Below are positions 17,767 to 25,818 of a DNA stretch of 64,000 nt, one piece after another (within the stretch, counting starts at the first letter, position 1; the number at the start of each line of letters is the position of its first letter). Location of the stretch: contig JAGIBN010000008.1 of NCBI GenBank assembly GCA_017744315.1, positions 1 through 64,000 of the forward strand, read 5' to 3'. The translations under genes were made by a program, and so were the position numbers. Source of the stretch: Porphyrobacter sp. Its GTDB lineage: Bacteria > Pseudomonadota > Alphaproteobacteria > Sphingomonadales > Sphingomonadaceae. The notes under the pieces are model-generated. The model was not told the origin of the DNA and made no database searches. It saw only the letters and a program-made list of their open reading frames with translations.

Positions 17767-18873
17767 TCAAATCGGCTGAGCGGTGACGGCGAACATCGCC
17801 GCAGTGGCTTTGGCGTTGTCGATCGCCGGGCCTTCGCCCAGCTGCCCGCGGCAGATCGCCAGCGATTCCTCGACGATGTAGCGGCACCGTTCGAAGCGCC
17901 GTTCACGATAGGCGGTGAAGCCGGCGTCGGGCGTGCCATGACGCCCGATCTCCTCGGCCAGCACGATCGCATCCTCGATCGCCATACCCGCGCCTTGCCC
18001 TAGGTGTGGCGTGCTCGCGTGGACTGCGTCGCCGAGAAGCACGACCCGCCCTTTGTGCCACGGTCCTTCGAGGAACAGGGTCTCCAGCGGCCGATAGACG
18101 ACCTCCGCATCGTCGGTGATCTGTTCGGCCAGATCGGCGAGCGGCGCCGGGACCCTTGCGCGCATCGCCTCGGCCAGGCCCGATTGAGAATAGCGCGGAT
18201 TTCCCGGCTCGGGTGTCGTCAGGTAAAGGTACATCAGACCATCGCCAATCGGCACGAGCCCGGCCCCTGTCGGACCATTGTAGACATGGAGCGAGTCCAG
18301 GTCGGCCGGCCGCGGCAGATTGTACCGCCACACCGACTGGCCGGTGAAGTAGGGTTCCGGCCCATCGGGAAATAGCTGACGGCGAGTCCGCGAATGCACC
18401 CCGTCCGCGCCGATCACGAGGTCGAATGTCCTGTCGCCACCGTCCGAAAAGCGCACGTCGACACCGTGACCCTTCTCGACAATCTCTTGTGCGGTGACGC
18501 CCAACAGGACCGTGGTCCCGGCCTCCCTGGCTCTTTCGACAAGAACCCGCTGCAAGGCCCGCCTGCCTATGCCGACATTGGCTGGGCACCCCTCGACCAG
18601 CCGATGAGAGGGGACCTTCGCGACTAGTGCTCCGTCAGGCGCATGTACTGCGACGAAGTCGAACCCGACTGCCGCGGCGAGGTAATCGTCGAGCAGGCCG
18701 AGGTGATCCATCGCCCGCAAGACATTGCCCTGCTGGATGATGCCCACGCCGTAAACGGTCCACTCCGGATCGCGTTCGATCACCGTGACCCGATGACCTT
18801 CGGCCCGCAGGGCGATGGCAGCAGTCAATCCGCCAATTCCGCCGCCGATTACCAGAATATCCAGATCGTGCAT
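17767..18873 (-). CDS. FAD-dependent aromatic monooxygenase
   Basis: 368-residue group A flavoprotein hydroxylase. It has an N-terminal Rossmann motif GGGIGGLTAA (from about residue 9), a DG motif in LVIGADGVHSRTR, and the FAD-ribityl motif LLGDAVHASTPHLGQGAG. Relatives hydroxylate salicylate, hydroxybenzoates and similar rings with NAD(P)H and O2. Start ATG 18873 has a strong GGAGGG site; an earlier in-frame start would add 17 non-conserved residues. It is the promoter-proximal gene of the catabolic operon, divergent from the LysR gene, consistent with the first, ring-activating step. Confidence 0.92.
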   Translation of the reverse strand: MHDLDILVIGGGIGGLTAAIALRAEGHRVTVIERDPEWTVYGVGIIQQGNVLRAMDHLGLLDDYLAAAVGFDFVAVHAPDGALVAKVPSHRLVEGCPANVGIGRRALQRVLVERAREAGTTVLLGVTAQEIVEKGHGVDVRFSDGGDRTFDLVIGADGVHSRTRRQLFPDGPEPYFTGQSVWRYNLPRPADLDSLHVYNGPTGAGLVPIGDGLMYLYLTTPEPGNPRYSQSGLAEAMRARVPAPLADLAEQITDDAEVVYRPLETLFLEGPWHKGRVVLLGDAVHASTPHLGQGAGMAIEDAIVLAEEIGRHGTPDAGFTAYRERRFERCRYIVEESLAICRGQLGEGPAIDNAKATAAMFAVTAQPI

Positions 18874-18904
18874 TCGCCCTCCGTGGACGGAAGTTGCATG
18901 CGCC

Positions 18905-18958
18905 GACCAATCGGTCCAACTCATAGAATGCGTGAAAGATCATCACTGGAATTGATGA
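18905..18958. promoter_or_regulatory. Divergent operator region with two dyads between monooxygenase and LysR genes
   Basis: The 85-bp divergent gap holds GACC-AATC-GGTC (18905-18916) and TCATC-N9-GATGA (18940-18958). The second dyad runs right up to the LysR start codon at 18959 and leaves no visible Shine-Dalgarno there. LysR proteins usually bind dyads in such gaps, repressing their own gene and activating the neighbour with an inducer. Assignment to this regulator is inference. Confidence 0.45.
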
Positions 18959-19855
18959 ATGCGACTCGACAAATTCGATCTCAACCTGCTGGTCGCACTC
19001 GATGTGCTGATCGAAGAGCGAAACGTGACCCGAGCGGCGCAGCGGCTCAACGTCACGCAATCGGCGATGAGCGCCTCGCTCAAGCGGCTGCGCGAGGCCT
19101 TGGGCGACCCGATACTGGTGCAACACGGCAAGGCCATGATGCCCACGCCCTACGCGCTAACTTTGGCAAGAGAGGTGTCAGAGGCAATCGCTTCGCTGCG
19201 ACGGCTGATCCAGCCCAGCGGCGGCTTCGACCCGGCGACAACGACACGGCTCTTCCGAATTGCGGCCTCGGATTACATCGCCACCGTACTGTTGGCGCCG
19301 CTACTCAAGGTTTTGGAGCAGCAGGCTCCCGGTCTGAGGCTGGACATCTCACTCCCGACCGACGGCACGTCCGCTCAGTTGGCCAAGGGGGACTTTGACC
19401 TGGTCCTCTCACCGGAAGATTTCATCGAACCCGATCACCCGGCCGACCTCCTGTTCGAAGAGCTGCATGTGGTCGTGGGCTGTGAGAGCAATCCGCTGCT
19501 GGCGAGCCCGCTCACTGCGGAAGCCTTTGCGTCAGCAGGGCACGTTGCTGTCAGGATCGATGGGCGCAACACCTACATCGACAACGAACTCAATCGCCTT
19601 GGCCTCACGCGGCGGGTGGAGGTGCAGGCTCCTTCGTTCATTCAGGCGCCCTGGCTCCTGCCGGGCACGCGCCGCATCGCCCTGATGCACGAACGGTTGG
19701 CTAAGCTGATGGCCCCTGCCCTCGGCCTGCGGATCGCCGGCTTGCCGTTCGAGGTGCCAGTCATGCGCGAAATGATGCAGTTTCACTCGGCGCGGCGAGC
19801 CGACGAGGGGCTATCGTGGCTGCGCGAGACGTTGCGCAACCTTGCGCGAACGTAA
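18959..19855 (+). CDS. LysR-family regulator of the adjacent catabolic operon
   Basis: 298 residues. The N-terminal winged helix (DLNLLVALDVLIEERNVTRAAQRLNVTQSAMSASLKRLRE) closely follows the NodD/NahR branch of LysR proteins. The inducer-binding domain spans about residues 90-295. Divergent orientation 85 bp from the monooxygenase gene makes it the probable activator of the 14.1-18.9 kb operon, with a pathway substrate or intermediate as inducer. The start is fixed by the conserved MRLDKFDLNLL beginning although no ribosome binding site is visible. Confidence 0.93.
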   Translation: MRLDKFDLNLLVALDVLIEERNVTRAAQRLNVTQSAMSASLKRLREALGDPILVQHGKAMMPTPYALTLAREVSEAIASLRRLIQPSGGFDPATTTRLFRIAASDYIATVLLAPLLKVLEQQAPGLRLDISLPTDGTSAQLAKGDFDLVLSPEDFIEPDHPADLLFEELHVVVGCESNPLLASPLTAEAFASAGHVAVRIDGRNTYIDNELNRLGLTRRVEVQAPSFIQAPWLLPGTRRIALMHERLAKLMAPALGLRIAGLPFEVPVMREMMQFHSARRADEGLSWLRETLRNLART

Positions 19856-19865
19856 GCTGACGGTC

Positions 19866-19917
19866 CGCTTTCCACCCTTTCGACCAAGGCCGTCAGGTGG
19901 AAAGCGTATCCGTTTTA
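19866..19917 (+). terminator. Hairpin terminator after the LysR gene
   Basis: Perfect 11-bp inverted repeat CGCTTTCCACC (19866-19876) and GGTGGAAAGCG (19896-19906) followed by a T-rich run at 19911-19917. It lies between the converging LysR gene and folD and could serve both strands, but the T-tract favours the + strand. Confidence 0.5.
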
Positions 19918-19918
19918 C

Positions 19919-20860
19919 TCAATCGAGCGAAGCGCCCTCGCCGTAGATCAGCGACCGATCCGGGGCGTCACGATAGTCGCTATCGCCGTTTGGGGCTCTG
20001 GCTTCGCTGATGGTCTTCGCTGCCTGCACGGTGTTGTGCAGCAGGCAGGCGATGGTCATCGGGCCAACGCCGCCCGGAACCGGAGTCACGGCCTTGGCGT
20101 GCTGGACTTCGTCGAACTTGACGTCGCCGACCAACTTTTCCTTGCCGTCTTCACCCATTATGCGGGTGATGCCGACGTCGATCACCACCGCGCCCGGCTT
20201 GACCCACGAACCCTTGACCAGCTCCGGTGCGCCAGCGGCGGCGACGATGATGTCGGCCTTGGCGGCAATCGTCGGCAGGTCCTCGGTGTAGATGTGGGTC
20301 ACGGTAACGGTGCACTCGCGGTCGAGCAGCAGCAGGGCGACCGGCTTGCCGACGATGTTCGACTTGCCGATCACGACCGCATCCTTGCCGACGAAATCGT
20401 CGACCACCGATTCCAGCAGCAGCATGATGCCGAGCGGGGTGCACGGCACGATGCCGCCGGTGCCGGTGGACAGGCGGCCGACGTTAACCGGGTGGAACCC
20501 GTCGACGTCCTTCTCCGGGCTGATCGCGCCGAGCACGGTACGCGTGTCGATATGCGCGGGCAGCGGTACCTGGCAGAGGATGCCGTGGACCTCAGGATCG
20601 TGGTTGAGCTGGTCGATCAGCGCGAGCAGCTCGTCCTGCGTGGTGTCGGCCGGCAGGCGGTGTTCAGACGAACGGATGCCGACCTTCTCGCAGCCCTTGA
20701 TCTTCCGGCGGACGTAGACCTGGCTCGCGCCATCGTCGCCCACCAGGATCACGGTCAGGCCGGGACGGGGACCACCCGCCGCGACCAGCGCATCAACCTC
20801 AGCCTTGGTCTGTTCGTCCAGCTTGGCCGCTACCTTACGGCCGTCGATCACCTCTGCCAT
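19919..20860 (-). CDS. folD: FolD, methylene-THF dehydrogenase/cyclohydrolase
   Basis: 313-residue bifunctional enzyme converting 5,10-methylene-THF to 10-formyl-THF. Typical sequence: the catalytic YVRRKIKGCEKVG segment with Lys, GILCQVPLPAHID, the KDVDGFHPVN loop, the NADP site VVIGKSNIVGKPVALLL, and TPVPGGVGPMT near the end. About 15 extra C-terminal residues follow the usual end. Start ATG 20860, 8 bases after the metF stop, so metF-folD form an operon. Here it likely helps oxidise methyl groups delivered by the nearby O-demethylase, in addition to general C1 metabolism. Confidence 0.96.
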   Translation of the reverse strand: MAEVIDGRKVAAKLDEQTKAEVDALVAAGGPRPGLTVILVGDDGASQVYVRRKIKGCEKVGIRSSEHRLPADTTQDELLALIDQLNHDPEVHGILCQVPLPAHIDTRTVLGAISPEKDVDGFHPVNVGRLSTGTGGIVPCTPLGIMLLLESVVDDFVGKDAVVIGKSNIVGKPVALLLLDRECTVTVTHIYTEDLPTIAAKADIIVAAAGAPELVKGSWVKPGAVVIDVGITRIMGEDGKEKLVGDVKFDEVQHAKAVTPVPGGVGPMTIACLLHNTVQAAKTISEARAPNGDSDYRDAPDRSLIYGEGASLD

Positions 20861-20868
20861 GCCGGGTC

Positions 20869-21741
20869 TCAGTGCTTCGCGTCGTACTGGTTGATCCACT
20901 CGGCCGACGGGGTCAGCGCACCGAACGGATAGAAGTGCAGGCGCACGCGGCCATGCTCTTCGTCGTTGAGCTTCTTGTCGAGCGAGTTGACCAGCTTGTC
21001 CGGGCCGGCGCTGCCGATGAGGTTGGTCAGCGAGATGCCGTACTTCTTCATCACGCTGGCCGAGGCGCCCACGCCGCAGCGCTTGGCGAAGCCGAGCAGG
21101 CGCTTGATGCCGGCCGGGCCAGGGACGCCGAGGCGCACCGGCACGTCGATGCCGCGCTTGCGCATTTCGCCGACCCACTCGACGATCGCATCGTCGTCAA
21201 AGGCGAACTGGGTGACGACCAGCGGGGTCATGCCGCCGGCGCGGATCGCGGCAATCTTGCGCTCCATCCAGTCCCACAGCTGCTCCGGGGTGTTGTTCGG
21301 ATGACCTTCCGGGTGGCCGCCGATGCCGACGATCTGGATGCCGTGCTTTTGCAGCAGGCCGGTCTCGATGATCTGCAGCGAGTCCGAATAGGGACCTTCC
21401 GCCTCGGGTGGATCGCCGGCGATGATGAAGACGCGCTTCACGCCGGCCTTGGTGGTGATGTCCTCAAGGTACTTGTCGAGCTGCTCTTCCGACAGGATGC
21501 GGCGGGCTGACAGGTGGACGATCGGTTCGAAGCCGAGCTCGCGGACCAGAACGGCGGCTTCAACGCGCTGTTCGATCTCTTCGCCCGGAAGGAAGGTCAC
21601 GGCGATCTGGGTGCCGGGACGAATCAGCGGAGCCGCTTCACGCAGGCCTTCGATCTCCTTGGCCGTCATTTCCAGCGAATAGCCGTCGGCCATATTGCGA
21701 CGGGGCTTCTCCCAATCGGGGTGGATTGAGGCATAGGACAT
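20869..21741 (-). CDS. metF: MetF-type methylene-THF reductase
   Basis: 290-residue flavoprotein of the MetF family interconverting 5,10-methylene-THF and 5-methyl-THF. It shows PIVHLSARR, VFIIAGDPPEAEGPYSDSL, GIGGHPEGHPN and VTQFAFDDDAIVEW, typical of the TIM-barrel FAD site. ATG 21741 has AGGAG ten bases upstream; earlier frame sequence has no homology. In sphingomonads a metF homologue is linked to ligM to recycle methyl-THF from aryl demethylation, running toward methylene-THF. The gene order here supports that role. Confidence 0.93.
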   Translation of the reverse strand: MSYASIHPDWEKPRRNMADGYSLEMTAKEIEGLREAAPLIRPGTQIAVTFLPGEEIEQRVEAAVLVRELGFEPIVHLSARRILSEEQLDKYLEDITTKAGVKRVFIIAGDPPEAEGPYSDSLQIIETGLLQKHGIQIVGIGGHPEGHPNNTPEQLWDWMERKIAAIRAGGMTPLVVTQFAFDDDAIVEWVGEMRKRGIDVPVRLGVPGPAGIKRLLGFAKRCGVGASASVMKKYGISLTNLIGSAGPDKLVNSLDKKLNDEEHGRVRLHFYPFGALTPSAEWINQYDAKH

Positions 21742-21858
21742 CGATTTCTGCTCCTCTCGTGTGCGCGGCGGCGCCATAAGCGTTTCGCGCGCGATGACAA
21801 AGCCCCTAGCGCGACTGTTTGTTTTCGGATAGACGAAATTTTCACACCTGCGAACAAC

Positions 21859-22563
21859 ATGACGAGAGCGATGCTGCTGTTCCTCCCCGGGCTGATTTGT
21901 GATGCGCGCACGTTTGCGCCTCAAATTGCTGCGTTTTCCGGGTCAAAGGCCATCAACAGCTATGGTCTGGCCAATTCCCTGCCGGAGATGGCGCGGATCG
22001 CGCTTGATCAGGCGCCGGAGCGATTCGACCTGTTCGGCCATTCGATGGGCGGACGAGTCGCGCTCGAGGTCTTCCGCCTCGCGCCGCACCGGGTCCGCCG
22101 TCTAGCCATCTCAAGCACTGGCGTTCACTCGCTGCGTCCGACCGAGCCGGCCAACCGCCACGCGCTGCAGGCCCTCGGTCACGAACAGGGCTTCGAAAAG
22201 CTGGTCGACACCTGGCTCCCGCCGATGGTGGCCGAAGTTAACCGCGACAAGCCCGGCCTTTACGCCCCGATGCGGCAAATGTGCCTCAGCATGGGCCAGG
22301 ATGTATTCGACGCGCAGATCAACGCGCTGCTGACCCGTCCCGAACAGGAAAGCCTGCTGGCGGAGATCGCTTGCCCGACGCTGGTCATGACCGGCGAACT
22401 CGACGGTTGGAGCCCTCCGCCACAGCACGAGGCGATCGCCGACCGGATCGCCGATTCATCACTGGTAATCGTAGAGGGTGCGGGGCACATGCTGCCCCTC
22501 GAGGCGCCCGACGCGGTCAACCAAGCCATCGCCGCCTGGCTCAATGAGCCGGCGAACGACTGA
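21859..22563 (+). CDS. Alpha/beta hydrolase upstream of the O-demethylase
   Basis: 234-residue alpha/beta hydrolase. The nucleophile elbow is GHSMGG (Ser near residue 64), with the acid in TGELDGWSPP and His in GAGHMLPLEAP. Compact, with no signal peptide, so cytoplasmic. It is divergent from metF with a 117-bp gap and ends 37 bases before the LigM/DesA-type gene, so the two are probably co-transcribed. An esterase releasing methoxylated aromatic acids would fit, but this is inference. Confidence 0.85.
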   Translation: MTRAMLLFLPGLICDARTFAPQIAAFSGSKAINSYGLANSLPEMARIALDQAPERFDLFGHSMGGRVALEVFRLAPHRVRRLAISSTGVHSLRPTEPANRHALQALGHEQGFEKLVDTWLPPMVAEVNRDKPGLYAPMRQMCLSMGQDVFDAQINALLTRPEQESLLAEIACPTLVMTGELDGWSPPPQHEAIADRIADSSLVIVEGAGHMLPLEAPDAVNQAIAAWLNEPAND

Positions 22564-22600
22564 ACCCTTACCCGTCAACCGCCTTTAGGAGAGGCATAGA

Positions 22601-24037
22601 ATGACTGAACAAACGCTGCAGCAGAAGCTGGACCAGGCAGGCGACGTCGTCGACTTCCTGCGCAACCAGCAGGTCGGCCCGAACGTCTATCCGGGCGTGC
22701 CGGCAGAATATTCCAACTGGCGCAACGAACAGCGCGCCTGGGCGAAGAGCGCCGTGCTTTTCAACCAGTCCTACCACATGGTCGAACTCTACGTCCGTGG
22801 TCCGGACGCTTTCGCGCTGCTCGAATACACCGCGATCAACAGCTTCAAGGGCTTCCAGGTCAACAAGGCGAAGCAGTACGTTCCGGTGACCCCGGACGGC
22901 TACGTCATCGGCGACGTGATCCTGTTCTACCTGGCCGAGAACGAGTTCTCGCTGGTCGGCCGCGCTCCGGCGATCGAGTGGGTCGAATTCCACGCCCAGT
23001 ACCCGAAGCCGGACGGCAGCAAGTGGAACGTCACCGTCGAGCGTGACGAGCGTACCGCTCTGCGCACCGACGGCAAGCGCAAGAACTATCGCTTCCAGCT
23101 CCAGGGCCCGAACGCGATGAAGATCCTCAGCCAGGCGATGGGCCAGACCGCGCCGGACCTGAAGTTCTTCAACATGGCTCACGTCGACATCGGCGGTAAG
23201 GACGTCATCGCCCTCCGTCACGGCATGGCCGGTCAGCCGGGCTACGAGCTGTTCGGTCCGTGGGAAGACTACGCTGCGGTTCACGCTGCCCTGGTCGAAG
23301 CCGGCAAGAACGACGGCCTGACCCTGGTCGGTGGCCGCGCCTATTCGTCGAACACCCTGGAATCCGGCTGGCTGCCTTCGCCGCTGCCCGCGTTCTACAC
23401 CGGCGACAGCCAGATGATGAAGGACTTCCGGGCCTGGGCTTCGGGCAAGTCCTACGCCGGCGTCTGCTCGATCGGCGGTTCGTACGTTCCCGACAGCATT
23501 GAGGGTTACTACCTCACGCCGTGGGACATCGGTTACGGCCACATCGTCAAGTTCGACCATGACTTCGTCGGCCGCGAGGCTCTCGAGCGCATGGCCAACG
23601 AGACCCACAAGACCAAGGTCACCCTGGCTCTCAACACCGAAGACGTGATGCGCGCCATCTCGTCGAACTTCACCACGGGCGACCGTGCGAAGTACTTCGA
23701 GTTCCCGAGCGCCGTGTACGCGATGCACCCGTTCGACCAGGTCAAGGTCGACGGCAAGGTGATCGGTGTTTCGACCTGGATCGGCTACAGCTCGAACGAG
23801 GGCGCCATGCTCTCGCTCGCGATGATCGATCCGTCGCACGTCGAGTTCGGCAAGGAAGTGACGCTGGTTTGGGGCGAACCCAACGGCGGCACCAGCAAGC
23901 CGACCGTCGAGCCGCACGTCCAGATGGAAATCCGCGCGACCGTGTCGCCGGTTCCGTACTCGGCCGTGGCGCGTGACTCGTACGCTGACTCGTGGCGCCA
24001 GAAGGGCGTCGGCGCAAGCACGCTCGTCAACGCGTAA
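22601..24037 (+). CDS. ligM/desA: THF-dependent aromatic O-demethylase (LigM/DesA family)
   Basis: 478-residue GcvT-like protein close in length to LigM (471). It shows the family pattern RNQQVGPNVYPGVPAEY, FNQSYHMVELYVRG, LRHGMAGQPGYELFGPWEDY, GRAYSSNTLESGWLPSPLPA and KFDHDFVGREALE. The enzyme moves a methyl group from vanillate- or syringate-type ethers to tetrahydrofolate. From memory the N-terminal half looks closer to DesA (syringate) than to LigM (vanillate/3-O-methylgallate), but that needs alignment. A GGAGAGG site precedes the ATG. metF-folD lie divergently upstream and supply the C1 oxidation branch. A strong terminator follows. Confidence 0.88.
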   Translation: MTEQTLQQKLDQAGDVVDFLRNQQVGPNVYPGVPAEYSNWRNEQRAWAKSAVLFNQSYHMVELYVRGPDAFALLEYTAINSFKGFQVNKAKQYVPVTPDGYVIGDVILFYLAENEFSLVGRAPAIEWVEFHAQYPKPDGSKWNVTVERDERTALRTDGKRKNYRFQLQGPNAMKILSQAMGQTAPDLKFFNMAHVDIGGKDVIALRHGMAGQPGYELFGPWEDYAAVHAALVEAGKNDGLTLVGGRAYSSNTLESGWLPSPLPAFYTGDSQMMKDFRAWASGKSYAGVCSIGGSYVPDSIEGYYLTPWDIGYGHIVKFDHDFVGREALERMANETHKTKVTLALNTEDVMRAISSNFTTGDRAKYFEFPSAVYAMHPFDQVKVDGKVIGVSTWIGYSSNEGAMLSLAMIDPSHVEFGKEVTLVWGEPNGGTSKPTVEPHVQMEIRATVSPVPYSAVARDSYADSWRQKGVGASTLVNA

Positions 24038-24058
24038 GCGATACGACTGAACAAGGAA

Positions 24059-24092
24059 GGGGCGGTCGCCGGTGGGTGACCGCCCCTTTTTT
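24059..24092 (+). terminator. Strong rho-independent terminator
   Basis: GGGGCGGTC (24059-24067) pairs with GACCGCCCC (24078-24086), followed by six Ts to 24092. It starts 21 bases after the O-demethylase stop. Confidence 0.92.
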
Positions 24093-24113
24093 GTTGGGCT
24101 TGGGTTTGCACTG

Positions 24114-24256
24114 GCCCACCCCCGGCCCCTCCCGCGAGCGGGAGGGGAGTCTTGGGTTGCGTCCTCCCGCGGGAGTCATGGGTTGTGTCGTCCCCAAGGG
24201 GGAATTTCAGCGCTACCTAGTCCCCCTCCCGCTTGCGGGAGGGGTTAGGGGTGGGC
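24114..24256. repeat. Left pair of inverted 34-bp palindromic repeat units
   Basis: Two copies of a 34-bp unit face each other: 24114-24147 (forward) and 24223-24256 (reverse). Each contains the hairpin CCCTCCCGC-(A/G)-AGCGGGAGGG preceded by GCCCACCCC. The inner copy extends outward to 24211, giving a 46-bp block that matches the right-hand inner block in inverted orientation at 42 of 46 positions. The pair lies just after the O-demethylase terminator and before the DUF559 gene. Confidence 0.85.
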
Positions 24257-24330
24257 AACACCAAAACGGATCAGATAAAATCCAGGAAACCAATTATATA
24301 TTTGCCGGTGAAACAGGGCCGGGCCACCTA

Positions 24331-24687
24331 ATGCCCGAGTGGAAGCCCCGCAACACAGAACGCGCCCGCGAACTCCGCAATTCCGCCACCCCGGCCGAGC
24401 GCGCGCTATGGCGCTATCTCTCCCGTTCGCAACTCGGCGTGAAGTTCAGTCGGCAGATGCCGGTCGGCCCGTTCTATGCCGACTTCCTCTGCCGCGAACG
24501 CAAGCTGGTGATCGAGCTTGATGGCTTTTCTCACGACATCCAGCCCGGTCGCGATGCTTTTCGCGACCGGTGGTTCGTCGGTCAGGGGTATCGCGTTCTG
24601 CGCTTCGCCAATCAGGACGTGCTGCGTGAAACGGAAGGGGTTGTTACGGCAATCGCGGTGGAATTGGCGCGACTGGCCCACCCCTAG
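24331..24687 (+). CDS. DUF559 (Vsr-like) endonuclease-fold protein inside a repeat element
   Basis: 118 residues of the DUF559 family, a PD-(D/E)xK nuclease-like fold related to very-short-patch repair enzymes. Visible core: ERALWRYL, VGPFYADFLC with Asp51, and LVIELDGFSH with Glu62, Asp64 and His68. Start ATG 24331; no strong ribosome binding site. The stop codon and final His-Pro are contributed by the flanking repeat unit (GCC CAC CCC TAG), so the gene and repeat evolve as one block. Whether it moves or spreads the repeats is unknown. Confidence 0.82.
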   Translation: MPEWKPRNTERARELRNSATPAERALWRYLSRSQLGVKFSRQMPVGPFYADFLCRERKLVIELDGFSHDIQPGRDAFRDRWFVGQGYRVLRFANQDVLRETEGVVTAIAVELARLAHP

Positions 24688-24798
24688 CCCCTCCCGCAAG
24701 CGGGAGGGGGACCTTGTAGCGAGTATCTCCTTTCCCCATTGCGGGAGGGAGCATCCCTAAAACTCCCCTCCAGCTTGCGGGAGGGGTTGGGGGTGGGC
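24676..24798. repeat. Right pair of inverted 34-bp palindromic repeat units
   Basis: Copies at 24676-24709 (forward) and 24765-24798 (reverse) mirror the left pair. The inner block 24676-24721 is the inverted partner of 24211-24256. The outer copy ends six bases before the DUF6607 stop. The whole 24114-24798 unit therefore sits neatly between two converging genes. Confidence 0.85.
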
Positions 24799-24804
24799 GT
24801 GGGC

Positions 24805-25797
24805 TCAGCCCGCCGCCACCGTCCGAGTATTCTCCTCGATCAGCTTGCGCGCCTCGGCGATCCCGGCGGCTTCCTTCATCGTGCCATCCTTGATCTCGTC
24901 GGCGATCTCCAGGAGGCGGCCCGAAATCACCGTGCCGGTCTCTGCTTCTTCCTGGATCGCTATGCCGCCCTTGGACGCTGCCACCGTTTCCCATTCGCCG
25001 CGAATGGCCGCCCAGTACCCCTGGGTCGCCGACCAATAAGCATCGGCCGCTTTGGTGTCGTAGTCGCTGAAGCGGGTGTAGGTGTTGAGCACGTACTCCT
25101 GCACGACCGGCTTAAGCTGCCCGTCGAACTGGCCCATCTTCATGTTGTCCTGCCAATGAATCCAGCCGTCCGGCGTCGCCTGGTGGCGGTTGATGCCGTA
25201 ATAGCGGTCATAGACCGGATGGCGCACCGCATCGCGGCGAGCGAGTGGGCGCCAGGTCCAGTTCGAACGCCAGCGACGCACTCCGCCCTGGGTCTCGAAT
25301 TCGCCGTAGCTGGAATAGCGGGGGCTGTCGTCGACCTGATAGACGGTCTGCGACCAGCGGCCGTGACGGGCCTTCTCGTCGATCGGCTTCCACGCCCATT
25401 CGCCTGTGTCCGAATAGGCGAGATAGCGCGCCGGTTCGTATTCCCAGTCCTGGCGCCAGTGCTTGATCACGTAGCTCTTCCCGTCCTGTTCGACGACGAG
25501 CATGTGCTGCAGCACGATCTTGCGACCGGTATCCTCGATCACCCGGACGGACTCGTGCCCGCCGGAGATCTTGGCATCGATCGGGGTGTAGCCCTCCATC
25601 CAGGAGGTCGATTCCTGCATGTCGAAACGGACCTTGAAGTCCCCGGCCATCGCCAGGATGTCCGCCCGGTCGGCCTCGAGAGCGGCCTGCTCGCCCGCCG
25701 CGCCGCGATCGGCGATGGGCGGATGGGCGAGCGCGGGGGAAGCGGTGAGAGCCAGCGCCAGGAGGCTGGCTGACAGGTAGTGCGTAATCTTGGTCAT
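24805..25797 (-). CDS. Secreted DUF6607-type protein beside a TonB receptor
   Basis: 330 residues with a clear Sec signal peptide (cleavage after SPALA, residue 24). The mature part is rich in Trp and Tyr (KHWRQDWEYEP, WRSNWTWRPLARRD, GYWAAIRGEW), matching DUF6607 proteins that commonly neighbour TonB-dependent receptors. It lies 21 bases after the receptor gene, so the pair is co-transcribed. A periplasmic or surface helper in heme or metal acquisition is likely by context; no enzyme motif is visible. Confidence 0.82.
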   Translation of the reverse strand: MTKITHYLSASLLALALTASPALAHPPIADRGAAGEQAALEADRADILAMAGDFKVRFDMQESTSWMEGYTPIDAKISGGHESVRVIEDTGRKIVLQHMLVVEQDGKSYVIKHWRQDWEYEPARYLAYSDTGEWAWKPIDEKARHGRWSQTVYQVDDSPRYSSYGEFETQGGVRRWRSNWTWRPLARRDAVRHPVYDRYYGINRHQATPDGWIHWQDNMKMGQFDGQLKPVVQEYVLNTYTRFSDYDTKAADAYWSATQGYWAAIRGEWETVAASKGGIAIQEEAETGTVISGRLLEIADEIKDGTMKEAAGIAEARKLIEENTRTVAAG

Positions 25798-25818
25798 GCG
25801 AATGATCCCTCTCTAAGA

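Noticed and set aside
22568-23917. 449-codon open frame on the minus strand opposite the O-demethylase gene
   Set aside because: It mirrors a well-conserved protein on the plus strand, is rich in Arg/Asp/Val/Gly as GC-rich antisense frames are, and shows no family motif.
24114-24798. Short palindromic repeats considered as a CRISPR array
   Set aside because: Only four units, alternating in orientation, with unequal spacing and a gene in the middle; no cas genes.
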